64,000 bases of DNA from Gammaproteobacteria bacterium (GTDB lineage: Bacteria; Pseudomonadota; Gammaproteobacteria; UBA6429; Thiohalophilaceae), in contig WGLP01000011.1 of the NCBI GenBank assembly GCA_016125505.1, positions 62,001-126,000 of the forward strand, written 5' to 3'. Below, one piece after another: positions 1 through 8,853 of the stretch; position 1 is the stretch's first letter, and each line of letters opens with the position of its first letter. The position numbers were made by a program, and so were the translations under genes. A model generated the notes under the pieces. It saw nothing but the letters and a program-made list of their open reading frames with translations. It had not been told where the DNA came from and ran no database searches.

Positions 1-601
1 CAATAACAAGCAACCACGCCAGTGCGGCAAAGAGCATCCCCTGGAGCGAGGTCGCCAGGATATTCTTCCCCCTGTCCTCGGGTGATTTCAACTGTGCCCC
101 GCCATAGCGTAAGCGTGGATAATCGCGCACCAGTTTTCCGGCATCGTCCACCAGCATTTTCTTGCTGTAGGAATGCGTAGCGAATGGCGCGGAATACGTT
201 TCCTCGACATGTGTGCGCAACGGCGTGAGTAGTTCATCCAGCGCACTCAGCACCTCGGCCGAATAATTTACCGTTTGTGAGGTCGCCCCCTCATTCAAAG
301 GTTTGCGAAAATGGATGGAGTCCAGCAGACCGAGACAGATATAGACACTCAACACGATCAAGGCGATCATGGCGAGCTTGCGCCGGAACACCTCCCGCCA
401 GGGTGCCAGCATATGTTCTTTATGGCGAAGATAGCTGATAAAGATAATCACGGAGGCAAGCAGGAAAAAAATCAGGATGTCAGTTAAGAAATACACGCCT
501 TTAACGCCAAACAAAGACGGATAGATGAGCCACAGCGCAAGCAGCACGGCATCCAGCGCAATGGCACGAACAATATGTCCAGGTATGCGTTTCGAATTCA
601 T
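1..601 (-). CDS. ABC transporter permease, OppC/DppC-like (partial, 3' end outside window)
   Basis: Second inner-membrane permease of a peptide-type ABC importer. The frame opens with an ATG at 601 that overlaps the stop of the upstream permease gene by four bases (ATGA), so the two are translationally coupled. About 200 codons are visible and the frame stays open to the window edge. The visible part has hydrophobic segments near residues 9-26, 33-53 and 75-95, then about 90 mostly soluble residues, and a further helix beginning at about 188. A typical OppC has only one helix before its transport domain, so this looks like the long form of the family. The conserved EAA loop must lie beyond the edge. 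Context (permease and binding protein upstream) supports the call more than the visible sequence does. Confidence 0.7.
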   Translation of the reverse strand, partial: MNSKRIPGHIVRAIALDAVLLALWLIYPSLFGVKGVYFLTDILIFFLLASVIIFISYLRHKEHMLAPWREVFRRKLAMIALIVLSVYICLGLLDSIHFRKPLNEGATSQTVNYSAEVLSALDELLTPLRTHVEETYSAPFATHSYSKKMLVDDAGKLVRDYPRLRYGGAQLKSPEDRGKNILATSLQGMLFAALAWLLVI

Positions 602-1581
602 TGATCCAACCGTATCCGTGGGTCAACCAGGGTGTAGGAAATGTCGGTCAGGATCAGACCGACAATGTATAAAACCGAGCCGAGAAAGACCATGGCGCGG
701 ACAATGGAAAAGTCCTGGCCCCTGATAGCATCGATGGTGTAACTGCCCAGACCGGGAATGCCGAAAAAGGATTCGGTCAACAAGGCGCCCAGGAACAACA
801 ACGGAATCACCACCACCACCCCGGTAAGAATAGGAATCATGGCGTTCTTGAGGACGTGTCGAAACAACACACGCAACTCAGACAGGCCTTTGGCGCGCGC
901 TGTGCGTACATAATCCCGTCCAATCTCTTCCAGAAAGATCGTGCGGTACAGGCGTGCACCCGATCCAATGCCGGAGACCACGCCAATCAATACCGGCAGA
1001 ATCAGAAATTTGATACTCGTCCAGCCGTCGCTGCTGTATCCCGAGATCGGCACCAGATGCAGCATTTTACTGATCAGGAACTGCCCGCCGACGATATAAA
1101 ACATACTGGAGATCGACATCATGATGACGCAGATGACAACACCCCAGAGATCGACATAGCTCGCGCGGAAGAAGGCCAGCAGCAGTGCGAACGTGATATT
1201 CACCAGCAATCCGACGATAAATGCCGGAATGGCAATGGCCAGACTGGGGCCCATGCGCTGACGGATATCGTAGCCGATATCGCGCCCGTCATCGGCCGCG
1301 CCAAACCTGAACGCGAACAGGCTGATGGATTTTGTATAGAAGATCGTATCGGTGAAGACCTGAATACCGTTGGCCTTCGGATTATAGAACAGGGGCTTGT
1401 CGTAACCGCGGTCCTGCTTCCATTTATCGATCTCGGTCTGGGTGACATGCTTCATACCCAATTGCATGCGGGCCATGTTGTCCGGACTGTTGACCATAAA
1501 AAACAGGGCGAACGTCAGGACATTAACGCCAATCAGTATCGGAATCGCATACACCACCCGGCGGACAATATAGGCAAACAC
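598..1581 (-). CDS. ABC transporter permease, OppB/DppB-like
   Basis: Inner-membrane permease of a peptide-type ABC importer, 327 residues, the usual length for OppB. The N-terminus MFAYIVRRVVYAIPILIGV is the classic first helix of the family. About 60 soluble residues follow, then the transport domain from roughly residue 105. The cytoplasmic EAA-type loop (EEIGRDYVRTARAKGL, around residue 220), which docks onto the ATPase, is clear. It starts 2 bp after the binding-protein gene and overlaps the next permease by 4 bp, so the three form one operon. No ATPase gene is visible; it may lie beyond the window edge. The substrate is probably a peptide but cannot be read from the sequence. Confidence 0.88.
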   Translation of the reverse strand: MFAYIVRRVVYAIPILIGVNVLTFALFFMVNSPDNMARMQLGMKHVTQTEIDKWKQDRGYDKPLFYNPKANGIQVFTDTIFYTKSISLFAFRFGAADDGRDIGYDIRQRMGPSLAIAIPAFIVGLLVNITFALLLAFFRASYVDLWGVVICVIMMSISSMFYIVGGQFLISKMLHLVPISGYSSDGWTSIKFLILPVLIGVVSGIGSGARLYRTIFLEEIGRDYVRTARAKGLSELRVLFRHVLKNAMIPILTGVVVVIPLLFLGALLTESFFGIPGLGSYTIDAIRGQDFSIVRAMVFLGSVLYIVGLILTDISYTLVDPRIRLDQ

Positions 1582-1583
1582 GA

Positions 1584-3791
1584 TCAGCTACTCCTTGTCC
1601 GTTTTGCGGCGGCCATGTGTTCCTTACGCCGGTACGTTATGATGGCCGGGACCAGACTCACCACGAGCAGACCGAATAACAGGAGCACCGGCCACAGTAC
1701 CGGCTTGTTCCACTCCCGACGCAGGGTCTCACGTTCAACAGGGTCGACGCGTTTGTATTTGAGGGTGTTATGCGCCATCGTGTTGGGCTTTACGTTTTTG
1801 TACCAGTCGTGATAGAGGGTGAACGATTTGGGATGAAAGCCCCAGACCCAGGGTGAGTCGTTCTGCAGTATCGTCAGCATTTGATCGATAATCGCCTGAC
1901 GTTCCGGCGAATTATCCATGTTCTTCATTTTGACGAAGAGCTTGTCGAATGCGGGATTCTCATAATTCGCGGCGTTCTCGCCCTGATGCTGCGCCTTGCC
2001 GTTCGGACCATAGAGGAGAAACAGGAAATTCTCGGGGTCAGGGTAATCGGCATTCCAGCCCCAGCTGAATATCTGCGCATTGCCTTTATTCATTTTGTCC
2101 TGGAAGCGGTTATAGGTGGTCCCGCGAATATTCAACTGGACATCGATCTTGTTGAACTGTTTGATCAGCCAGTCAAACCACGCCTTGTTTTCGGAACCCG
2201 TGGTAGGCGTATCGAAATTGATCAATAAAGGCTTGCCGGTTTTCTCATCGATCCCGTTGGGATAACCCGCCTCCGCCAGCAACTTCTTAGCCTGCGCAAT
2301 CGATTTGCGTTGCGCATGTTCATCGCGCCAGTCGTACACATAGGGATTGATCCCGGCCTTACCAGTACGATAACCGAAAATACCCGGCGGGATCGGACTA
2401 TAAGCGGGAATGCCGCGGCCATTGTTGAAGATGGAGATGTATTCTTCGTAATTGATTGCGATAGAGATGGCCTGACGTAATTTCCGTTGCTGTTCGCTAT
2501 AGCCGCCTACCACCGGGTCCAGCATATTGAAGCCAAGATAAAACGTGGTGGGCTCCACTGCCGTCAGCAAATGAATATGCTTCTCCTTCATTGCCGGGCT
2601 TAATTCCGCTTCCCCTTGTTGGCTGAACGAAATCGCCTTGTCGAAACTGTCCGAACTTACGCCGGAGACGTCGTAATAGCCCTGCAGGAATTTATTCCAG
2701 TATGGAATATTTTCCTTTTCCAGACTGAACACGACCTCATCGATAAAGGGTAATTTTTTGCCGGCATCAGCGAGCAGACCGTCGGCTCTATCCTGTTCAC
2801 TGCCTTCACGTGGATAATAATCGTCGTGAAAATTCGGATTCCGTTTTAACACCATGCGCCGGTTGGGATTGTTTTCGGTCAGCATGTAGGCACCGGTACC
2901 CACCGGATACCAGTCGAGCGTGATATTCCGTTGCTGCAGGCCTGCCTGCGTATAAAAGATATCCGCCTCTTGCGGCACGGGTGAGAAAAACGGCATGGTC
3001 AGCCAGTATTGCAACTGGGGATACTTGCCTTTGACCTCGATCTGAAAGGTGTAGCGATCCAGCTGTTTGACACCTTTCAATGGATATTTGGTCAGATCCA
3101 GGTATGCCAGTTCATCCTTACCGTCCGTGAGCTGTTGATACGCAGTCTGCAGGGTCTTGGCATAATCCCCCAGGCCGACGATATATTCACTCATCAGTCC
3201 GAGAATTGGTGAATGCAGCTTCGGATGGGCCAGGCGCTTGATCTCATACACATAGTCCGCGGCAGTCAACTCGCGGGTACCCGTCCGGGGAAAGTCACTG
3301 AGCGTATAAATATGCTCTAACTGCGCATCGCTGAGATGATGATAGAGATAATTCCCTTGCGCATCTTTGGCAAAGGCGGGATGCGGCTGGTACAGAATGC
3401 CGGGTTTGATGTGGATGGTATAGAGACTGTATGCGATCTTATCCAGTGATGCCGACTCGGGTAATTCATGCCCCTCTGCATCGTAATACACCGGATGCGG
3501 CATCTCCGTTGCCGTCAATGGCTCCACTGCATAGGGTTGCTTCAAATAATTATATTGCAGCACCGGTTCGTAAATCTCACCGATAAAGGCGTACTCATTT
3601 GCATTGTAGGATTTGGCCGGATCCAGATGTTTCGGCCGTTCGGAGAAGGCACGATAGGCAATATTTTTCCCCGCCTCACTGGCAGGATAAGGATTGTTCC
3701 AGCTGGACTGGCCGCAGGCACTCAACACCAGAGCAAGTAACACCAAGCACACAGTGTGGATACAAAATCGGGACGGCGAGCACTTGATCAC
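1584..3791 (-). CDS. ABC transporter substrate-binding lipoprotein (SBP family 5) with C-terminal membrane helix
   Basis: Large periplasmic receptor of a peptide-type importer (Bac_solute-binding family 5, OppA/DppA). A lipoprotein signal ends in LVLSACGQ, so the mature protein should be lipid-anchored. Family features include ADYVYEIKRLAHP, YPVGTGAYMLTENNPNRRM and FSWGWNADYPDPENFLFL. At about 735 residues it is some 200 longer than OppA. The last 45 residues hold a strong membrane helix (VLWPVLLLFGLLVVSLVPAI) followed by a basic tail, so the protein appears tethered at both ends. The frame can be extended to a TTG at 3824, but the GTG at 3791 gives a normal 25-residue signal; neither has a convincing ribosome site. 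First gene of the operon with the two permeases. Confidence 0.85.
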   Translation of the reverse strand: MIKCSPSRFCIHTVCLVLLALVLSACGQSSWNNPYPASEAGKNIAYRAFSERPKHLDPAKSYNANEYAFIGEIYEPVLQYNYLKQPYAVEPLTATEMPHPVYYDAEGHELPESASLDKIAYSLYTIHIKPGILYQPHPAFAKDAQGNYLYHHLSDAQLEHIYTLSDFPRTGTRELTAADYVYEIKRLAHPKLHSPILGLMSEYIVGLGDYAKTLQTAYQQLTDGKDELAYLDLTKYPLKGVKQLDRYTFQIEVKGKYPQLQYWLTMPFFSPVPQEADIFYTQAGLQQRNITLDWYPVGTGAYMLTENNPNRRMVLKRNPNFHDDYYPREGSEQDRADGLLADAGKKLPFIDEVVFSLEKENIPYWNKFLQGYYDVSGVSSDSFDKAISFSQQGEAELSPAMKEKHIHLLTAVEPTTFYLGFNMLDPVVGGYSEQQRKLRQAISIAINYEEYISIFNNGRGIPAYSPIPPGIFGYRTGKAGINPYVYDWRDEHAQRKSIAQAKKLLAEAGYPNGIDEKTGKPLLINFDTPTTGSENKAWFDWLIKQFNKIDVQLNIRGTTYNRFQDKMNKGNAQIFSWGWNADYPDPENFLFLLYGPNGKAQHQGENAANYENPAFDKLFVKMKNMDNSPERQAIIDQMLTILQNDSPWVWGFHPKSFTLYHDWYKNVKPNTMAHNTLKYKRVDPVERETLRREWNKPVLWPVLLLFGLLVVSLVPAIITYRRKEHMAAAKRTRSS

Positions 3792-3947
3792 CGCTATTGC
3801 ATGAGCCTGTTTATTAGAATTCAATGATGTTTCAGCCTGCTAATTTCATGCACCGCCAACAATATCCGACTTTTCGGCCCGTCTGAATTCAAATCCAGGC
3901 GAGGCTTCCCGTCTTCTGGGAATTTCGGTATGTTTAGCATTGTTCAA

Positions 3948-3953
3948 TATAAT
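3948..3953 (+). promoter_or_regulatory. Candidate -10 element of the fabI promoter
   Basis: A perfect TATAAT lies 83 bp before the fabI start in the 200-bp gap between the divergent ABC operon and fabI. No good -35 hexamer sits at the right distance (best TTTCGG). The predicted leader would contain the 18-bp tandem repeat at 3973-4008. Confidence 0.45.
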
Positions 3954-3972
3954 AAATCATTTACTATTACGC

Positions 3973-4008
3973 CATTGACCTGTTCATAGGCATTGACCTG
4001 TTCATAGG
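3973..4008 (+). repeat. Tandem duplication of an 18-bp unit in the fabI leader
   Basis: The unit CATTGACCTGTTCATAGG occurs twice head to tail without mismatch, ending 27 bp before the fabI start codon. Each copy contains TTGACC, which resembles a -35 hexamer, but no -10 follows at 16-18 bp. It could be a recent slippage duplication or a paired operator site. Confidence 0.9.
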
Positions 4009-4035
4009 CGAAAAATTCAACAGAAGGTTTCGAGC

Positions 4036-4824
4036 ATGGGTTTTTTACAAAATAAACACGCTCTTATTGTAGGGCTGGCCAGTAATCGTTCTATTGCCTG
4101 GGGCATCGCCCAGGCTATGCAACGCGAAGGGGCGGAATTGGCCTTCACCTATCAAAACGAAAAGCTGCAGGACCGCGTCGAAAAGATGGCGTCGGAACTG
4201 GGATCGGAAATCGTGGTGCCCTGTGACGTCAGCAGTGACGAACAGATCGAAAAGGTCTTCGACCACCTCGACAATTATTGGGATGGTCTCGACATTATTG
4301 TACATTCGGTTGCCTTTGCCCCCCGCGAAGAGCTGGAGGGCGACTACCTGGATACGGTGACCCGCGACGGTTTTCGCACCGCCCACGAGATCAGCTCTTA
4401 CAGCTTTGCCGCACTGGCCAAGGCCGGTCGCAACATGATGGAAGGCCGCGACGGTTCACTACTTACCCTGAGTTATCTGGGCGCGGTACGCGCCATGCCG
4501 AATTACAACATCATGGGGCTGGCCAAGGCGTCCTTGGAGGCCAACGTGCGTTATATGGCGCAAAGCCTGGGACCGGACGGTATCCGTGTCAACGCCATCT
4601 CCGCCGGGCCCATTAAAACTCTTGCCGCGGCGGGTATCAGCAATTTCCGCCGGATGCTGGATGAAGTGGAACAGGCAGCACCCATGCGCCGCAATGTCAC
4701 CATCGAGGAAGTCGGCAATGTGGCGGCCTTCCTGTGTTCCGATCTGGCGGCCGGCATCACCGGTGACGTGCTCTACGTCGACTCCGGGTATCACATTATT
4801 GGCATGCGCCCCTTACAGGCGTAA
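4036..4824 (+). CDS. fabI: Enoyl-[acyl-carrier-protein] reductase (NADH) FabI
   Basis: Performs the last reduction of each fatty-acid elongation cycle in the cytoplasm, converting trans-2-enoyl-ACP to acyl-ACP with NAD(P)H. It is a short-chain dehydrogenase fold of 262 residues, the normal FabI length. The nucleotide-binding start [16 protein letters not shown] is diagnostic. The catalytic pair Tyr157 and Lys164 has the FabI-specific Y-x6-K spacing (YNIMGLAK), and the second conserved Tyr147 is in LSYLGA. The ribosome site AGAAGG sits 8 bases before the ATG. It stands alone, convergent with the symporter gene, with 14 bp between the two ends. This is the triclosan-target family; nothing in the active site looks altered. 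Confidence 0.97.
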   Translation: MGFLQNKHALIVGLASNRSIAWGIAQAMQREGAELAFTYQNEKLQDRVEKMASELGSEIVVPCDVSSDEQIEKVFDHLDNYWDGLDIIVHSVAFAPREELEGDYLDTVTRDGFRTAHEISSYSFAALAKAGRNMMEGRDGSLLTLSYLGAVRAMPNYNIMGLAKASLEANVRYMAQSLGPDGIRVNAISAGPIKTLAAAGISNFRRMLDEVEQAAPMRRNVTIEEVGNVAAFLCSDLAAGITGDVLYVDSGYHIIGMRPLQA

Positions 4825-4838
4825 CAAACAATTCGTCT

Positions 4839-6158
4839 CTAGCTGCTGCTGGCGGGTTTCGCCGCCAGCACGCCCTCTTCCCCTTCACTGCGCGCGATAA
4901 TCACCGCGCCACAGGAATCACTGAAGATATTCACTGAGGTCCTGCACATATCCAGGACGCGATCGACGACCAGCACCATCGCCAGTCCTGCCGCCGCCTG
5001 CGCTTCGGGCAAACCAACCTGACGCAGGATGATCATGATCGCGATGAGTGAGGCAGAAGGAATACCCGCCACACCAATAGATGTCAGCAATGCGGTAAAC
5101 ACGATGATGAATTGCTGGGAAAAGCTCAGGTCGACACCGAAGGCCTGGAAGATGAAGATGGCCACCACGCACTCGTATAAAGCCGTCCCATCCATATTCA
5201 CGGTCGCACCCAGGGGCAGGACGAAAGAGCTGGTGCGATTCGACACCTTCGCATTCTTCTCGACACATTCCATGGTGACGGGTAAGGTCGCGGAAGATGA
5301 TGCCGTGGAAAATGCGGTTAACAGTGCCGGGACCATCGCGCGGTAGTGACGTAAAGGATTAACCTTGCCGATAAGCTTGAGCAACAGCGGCAAGGTACCA
5401 AAAAAATGTATACCCAGGGCAAGCAGCACCGTCAGGCTGAATTTGGACAAGGCCTCCAGTGCTATCGCAACATCATTACCTTGCGTATCAAATCCCGCCA
5501 CCACTTTGGCAATCAGCGCGAACACCCCGATGGGCGCGAAGCGAATCACCAGGTCGGTGATCTTCATCATGACTTCGAATACACCCTGCCAGAAGTTAAA
5601 TTGGGCTTCCGCATAGGCTTCGGAGATGCGCGCAATGAAGTAGCCGAACAGGAGGCTAAAGACAATCAATCCCAGTATCTGACCATCAGCAGCCGCCTTG
5701 ACGATATTCACCGGCAGCATGTTGAGAATGACATCTGCAATGCTGCCAGCCCCCTGGCCGCCAACCTTGGCCTGCGTTGCCTGAACCTGGGCTTCACTCA
5801 CCGCCAGAATATTTTTAATCGGCTCGCCACCCACGATACCCGGCTGAATGAGATTGACCAGTAACAGCCCCACCAGGATGGCCAACAGACTCGTCGTCAT
5901 ATAAAACAGAATGGTCTTGGCGCCCAGTCTGCCCAGCCCCTTGGTACCCCCGATCCCCGCCATACCTGTGATGATAGAAGAGGCAATCAAGGGAACGATA
6001 ACCATCTTCAGCCCGTTCAGAAACAGGGTCCCGATGAAATCAAAAATGGAATAAAAGCTTACGCCGAAAATGGCGCTGTTTTTACCGGTGGAGTAGCCAA
6101 CGATGATAGCGAGAAGTATTGCGATGAGGATTTGCCAGTGTAACGGTAGTTTGCGCAT
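4839..6158 (-). CDS. Dicarboxylate/amino acid:cation symporter (DAACS family)
   Basis: Secondary transporter of the GltP/DctA family, moving glutamate, aspartate or C4-dicarboxylates with Na+ or H+. It has about 439 residues with the expected helices. Family signatures are present: the serine-rich re-entrant loop ([14 protein letters not shown]) and the NMDGT motif (GATVNMDGTALYE), which form the substrate and cation sites. I chose the ATG at 6158 (MRKLPLHWQ) because AGAAGG lies 9 bases upstream. The frame runs nine codons further to 6185, but that extension would swallow the ribosome site. It is a single gene after ppiD, convergent with fabI. The preferred substrate cannot be told from the sequence. 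Confidence 0.92.
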   Translation of the reverse strand: MRKLPLHWQILIAILLAIIVGYSTGKNSAIFGVSFYSIFDFIGTLFLNGLKMVIVPLIASSIITGMAGIGGTKGLGRLGAKTILFYMTTSLLAILVGLLLVNLIQPGIVGGEPIKNILAVSEAQVQATQAKVGGQGAGSIADVILNMLPVNIVKAAADGQILGLIVFSLLFGYFIARISEAYAEAQFNFWQGVFEVMMKITDLVIRFAPIGVFALIAKVVAGFDTQGNDVAIALEALSKFSLTVLLALGIHFFGTLPLLLKLIGKVNPLRHYRAMVPALLTAFSTASSSATLPVTMECVEKNAKVSNRTSSFVLPLGATVNMDGTALYECVVAIFIFQAFGVDLSFSQQFIIVFTALLTSIGVAGIPSASLIAIMIILRQVGLPEAQAAAGLAMVLVVDRVLDMCRTSVNIFSDSCGAVIIARSEGEEGVLAAKPASSS

Positions 6159-6205
6159 AAAAAGCATCCTTCTGTCTTCCGGCAAGGAACGGGAGCAGTT
6201 GTCAG

Positions 6206-8146
6206 TTAGGAATCCTGATCATTATTCTGCTGCTCGTTAATATCGATCTTGCTGTTAGCGCGTTTGTATTCAAGCAATAAGCTTCGTTGGGCCTGTGCTT
6301 CCGCCTGTTGCAGCTGCTGTTGAATGGCCTCTTCTTGTTTGGCCTTGTCTGCCACAGCGGGATTGTCACGCACACCGCGGAACACGATGACAACGGCATC
6401 GCCATCAGTCATTTTCTCGCTGGTGACCACCGGCTTGTCCTTGGGCTTCGCCAGCAGGAATACCTGTTTACGAAGTTCAGCTGGAATGGCATCTTTAGTA
6501 TCTTTATTTGTGTCGGATTGCGTCTGCCGTCCGATATATCCCGCATCACGCCAGCTTACCGCGCTATTTTCATCGGCAAGCTTTTCCGGTTTGCTACCCG
6601 CATCAAGATCTTTGGCCAGTTTATCCGCCAGTGCCGCTGCCTGTGCGCCAGCTTTCTCGTCCTTCAGATGTTCTTCGATTTGCGGTTTTACCACGTCGAG
6701 TGGTTTCTGGGTTGCTGGTTTGTGCTCTTTCAGACGCAGTACCAGCATGTGATCATCACTGAGCTTGATCAACTCGCTATTGAGTCCACCCTTGAGCACG
6801 TCTTCGCTAAAGGCGGCCTTGATCACATCCGGATTGCGCCAGATTTCACCACCGCCCTTGCGGGAAAAGAAAGGACTTTCCTGAATTTTCAGTCCGAGTT
6901 GTTCCGCAGCCGGCTCGAGTGAATCCTGATATTCATAGCTGACACGATCCAGCTTATCCGCATCCTGGTAAAACAGCGTTTCGGCGTGTTTCATCTGTAC
7001 TGCTTGCTTGATTTCAGCCTTCACTTCATCAAATGGCCGTGTCACTTTGCCGGGTTTAATCAGGATGTGGCGGACACGCCGTTCTTCTTTACCCTGGTTA
7101 CGAATGGCTTCCAGTTTGATCAGATGATATCCATATTCAGTGCGTACGGGTTTACTGACTTCGCCAACTTTGAGTTTAAAGGCCGCATCTTCGAACGGCT
7201 TCACCATCATGCCGCGTGAGAAGAAGCCGAGGTCACCACCCTTGATGGCGGTACCGGGATCTTGCGAGTACTCCTTGGCCAGCTTGGCGAAGTCTTCACC
7301 CTTTTTGAGGCGAGCGGCAATGTCTTCGATCTTTTTCTCGGCTGCTGCGAAATCATCACGGGTATAGCTCGACAGGTGATCCTTGTAATATGCCTGCAAC
7401 TCCGCATCATCCACCTTGACGGATTTGGCAAGCTCCTTCAAGTTCAGATCAAGGTAAGCGACTTTCACTTGCTCATCCGTCATAAAATCCGACAGATGTG
7501 CATCGTAATACTGCTTGATGTCTTCCTGGCTGACGGTAATGCCCTTGCGTACCTCAGTCATCTTCACCAGCAAATAGCCCACGTCGCGCTGTTCCTGCGA
7601 GAGACGTAGAAATTCATCGGCACTTGTTTTCAGAACGAATGCGGAATTCGTCAACCCGTCTACGAACTGTTTCTGCGCCTGGGATTGAGCAACATCGGCC
7701 TCGTATAGCCCGGGGGTATAACCGACACGTTGCAGCGCCGCCTCGTAGACAGTGTTGGAAAATTTGCCGTCCTGCTTGAACGCCGCCGTTTCTTCAATAG
7801 TTTTAGCGACCTGTTGCTGCGATGTACGAAAACCGGCATCTGCGGTGAGCTGCTGCATGAGCGCATTCGAGATCAACCCGTTAAGGACGTTCTGGCGCAT
7901 CATCTTTTCGTTGAAGAATTTACCGAAATTATCTCCGAGGGCCTGGCGTAATTGCTGCTGGTAGTTGCTCATCGCCATGCGGTAGTCACGATCGGAGATG
8001 TCCTGATCGTTCACTTTGGCAGCATAAGTCTTCACGCTACTGCCCAGATAGGAGTTCAGGATAAAAGAAGACAGTGCCAGGATTACCAGACCAACGATAA
8101 TCCAGATGATGATGCCTTGGGCTTTGTCACGAATCAGCTGAAGCAT
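6206..8146 (-). CDS. ppiD: Periplasmic folding chaperone PpiD (SurA-N/parvulin-type)
   Basis: Membrane-anchored periplasmic chaperone near the Sec translocon that helps newly exported proteins fold. It has 646 residues, close to E. coli PpiD (623). A single N-terminal helix ([19 protein letters not shown], about residues 12-33) anchors it. A SurA-like chaperone domain follows, then a parvulin domain at roughly 225-355 ([28 protein letters not shown]). In known PpiD proteins the parvulin domain has little isomerase activity, so a chaperone role is more likely than catalysis. It lies downstream of hupB and two tRNAs, as in the usual lon-hupB-ppiD order, but a strong terminator at 8174-8206 separates it from the tRNAs. 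Confidence 0.93.
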   Translation of the reverse strand: MLQLIRDKAQGIIIWIIVGLVILALSSFILNSYLGSSVKTYAAKVNDQDISDRDYRMAMSNYQQQLRQALGDNFGKFFNEKMMRQNVLNGLISNALMQQLTADAGFRTSQQQVAKTIEETAAFKQDGKFSNTVYEAALQRVGYTPGLYEADVAQSQAQKQFVDGLTNSAFVLKTSADEFLRLSQEQRDVGYLLVKMTEVRKGITVSQEDIKQYYDAHLSDFMTDEQVKVAYLDLNLKELAKSVKVDDAELQAYYKDHLSSYTRDDFAAAEKKIEDIAARLKKGEDFAKLAKEYSQDPGTAIKGGDLGFFSRGMMVKPFEDAAFKLKVGEVSKPVRTEYGYHLIKLEAIRNQGKEERRVRHILIKPGKVTRPFDEVKAEIKQAVQMKHAETLFYQDADKLDRVSYEYQDSLEPAAEQLGLKIQESPFFSRKGGGEIWRNPDVIKAAFSEDVLKGGLNSELIKLSDDHMLVLRLKEHKPATQKPLDVVKPQIEEHLKDEKAGAQAAALADKLAKDLDAGSKPEKLADENSAVSWRDAGYIGRQTQSDTNKDTKDAIPAELRKQVFLLAKPKDKPVVTSEKMTDGDAVVIVFRGVRDNPAVADKAKQEEAIQQQLQQAEAQAQRSLLLEYKRANSKIDINEQQNNDQDS

Positions 8147-8173
8147 TTCTTCTTTTTACTACGTCCAGACGTA

Positions 8174-8206
8174 TAAATAAAGAAGGCGCGGTATTAGCCG
8201 CGCCTT
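8174..8206 (-). terminator. Rho-independent terminator after tRNA-Asp
   Basis: On the minus strand a perfect 9-bp stem AAGGCGCGG / CCGCGCCTT with a 6-base loop is followed by CTTTATTTAT. It ends the hupB-tRNA-Val-tRNA-Asp transcript just before ppiD. Confidence 0.88.
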
Positions 8207-8217
8207 GCTTGTCGATA

Positions 8218-8294
8218 TGGCGGAGCGGACGGGACTCGAACCCGCGACCCCCGGCGTGACAGGCCGATATTCTAACCAGCTGAACTACCGCTCC
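8218..8294 (-). tRNA. tRNA-Asp (anticodon GTC)
   Basis: 77 bases with CCA encoded. The acceptor stem GGAGCGG/CCGCTCC, D arm, anticodon loop CTGTCAC and T arm GCGGGTTCGAGTCCCGT are all intact. It lies 38 bp after tRNA-Val and before a strong terminator. Confidence 0.97.
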
Positions 8295-8332
8295 AAAGGA
8301 CCATCCCAATCCACGATCGGGCACAACAAGAT

Positions 8333-8408
8333 TGGTGGGTGCTGCAGGGATCGAACCTGCGACCCTCGCCTTGTAAGGGCGATGCTCTCCCAGCTGAGCT
8401 AAGCACCC
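8333..8408 (-). tRNA. tRNA-Val (anticodon TAC)
   Basis: 76 bases with CCA encoded. The acceptor stem GGGTGCT/AGCACCC, anticodon loop CTTACAA and T arm GCAGGTTCGATCCCTGC are intact. It begins 14 bp after the hupB stop, so it is probably processed from the hupB transcript. Confidence 0.97.
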
Positions 8409-8422
8409 CCGCCAAAGGCGCG

Positions 8423-8695
8423 CTAGTTTACGGCATCCTTCAACGCTTTGCCAGCCTTGAAAGTAGGATTCTTTGAAGCCGGGATATTGATGGTTTCGCC
8501 GGTACGCGGATTACGACCGGTACGTGCGGCACGGGCTTTGACGGTAAAGGTGCCAAAACCCACGAGGGTCACTTGGTCACCACTTTTGAGTGATTGCGTA
8601 ATTTGATCGATCACGGTATCTACGGCACGGGTTGCAGATGCCTTGGAAATGTCCGCACTTTCGGCAACTGCCTCAATTAATTCTGCTTTGTTCAC
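8423..8695 (-). CDS. hupB: DNA-binding protein HU (beta type)
   Basis: Small histone-like dimer that bends DNA and compacts the nucleoid. With the GTG start at 8695 the protein is 90 residues ([18 protein letters not shown]...), exactly HU length. GGGGAG lies 7 bases before the GTG and decides the start over an in-frame ATG six codons upstream. The DNA-binding arm with the family signature [18 protein letters not shown] is intact, including the conserved RNP tip. It sits directly after lon, the standard order, but a terminator at 8735-8765 separates the two, so hupB probably has its own promoter. Two tRNA genes follow on the same strand. Confidence 0.96.
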   Translation of the reverse strand: MNKAELIEAVAESADISKASATRAVDTVIDQITQSLKSGDQVTLVGFGTFTVKARAARTGRNPRTGETINIPASKNPTFKAGKALKDAVN

Positions 8696-8734
8696 GTCGC
8701 GCTCCCCTTTCAATGTAGATTGATGGATTACCAG

Positions 8735-8765
8735 AAAAATACGCCGCCCTGAGAACAGGCGGCGT
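8735..8765 (-). terminator. Terminator between lon and hupB
   Basis: The minus strand has ACGCCGCC(TG) / (CAG)GGCGGCGT with a short loop and one bulge, followed by ATTTTTCT. It lies about 90 bp after the lon stop and about 40 bp before the hupB start, and probably ends lon transcription. Confidence 0.8.
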
Positions 8766-8853
8766 TGTTATTTGGATGAATTCAAACTTATACCAAGCAT
8801 TAAAAACAGGTCAAGCAAGCTTGTCTTTAATCACAAGAAAAAAAAGCCCTTGA

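Noticed and set aside
856-1812. A 318-codon plus-strand frame across the permease and receptor genes
   Set aside because: Antisense to two recognisable ABC genes; it has no ribosome site or motif.
4848-4869. GCTGGCGG/CCGCCAGC hairpin between fabI and the symporter
   Set aside because: It lies in the symporter's last codons (AAKPAS) and has no T-run on either strand, so I do not call a terminator.
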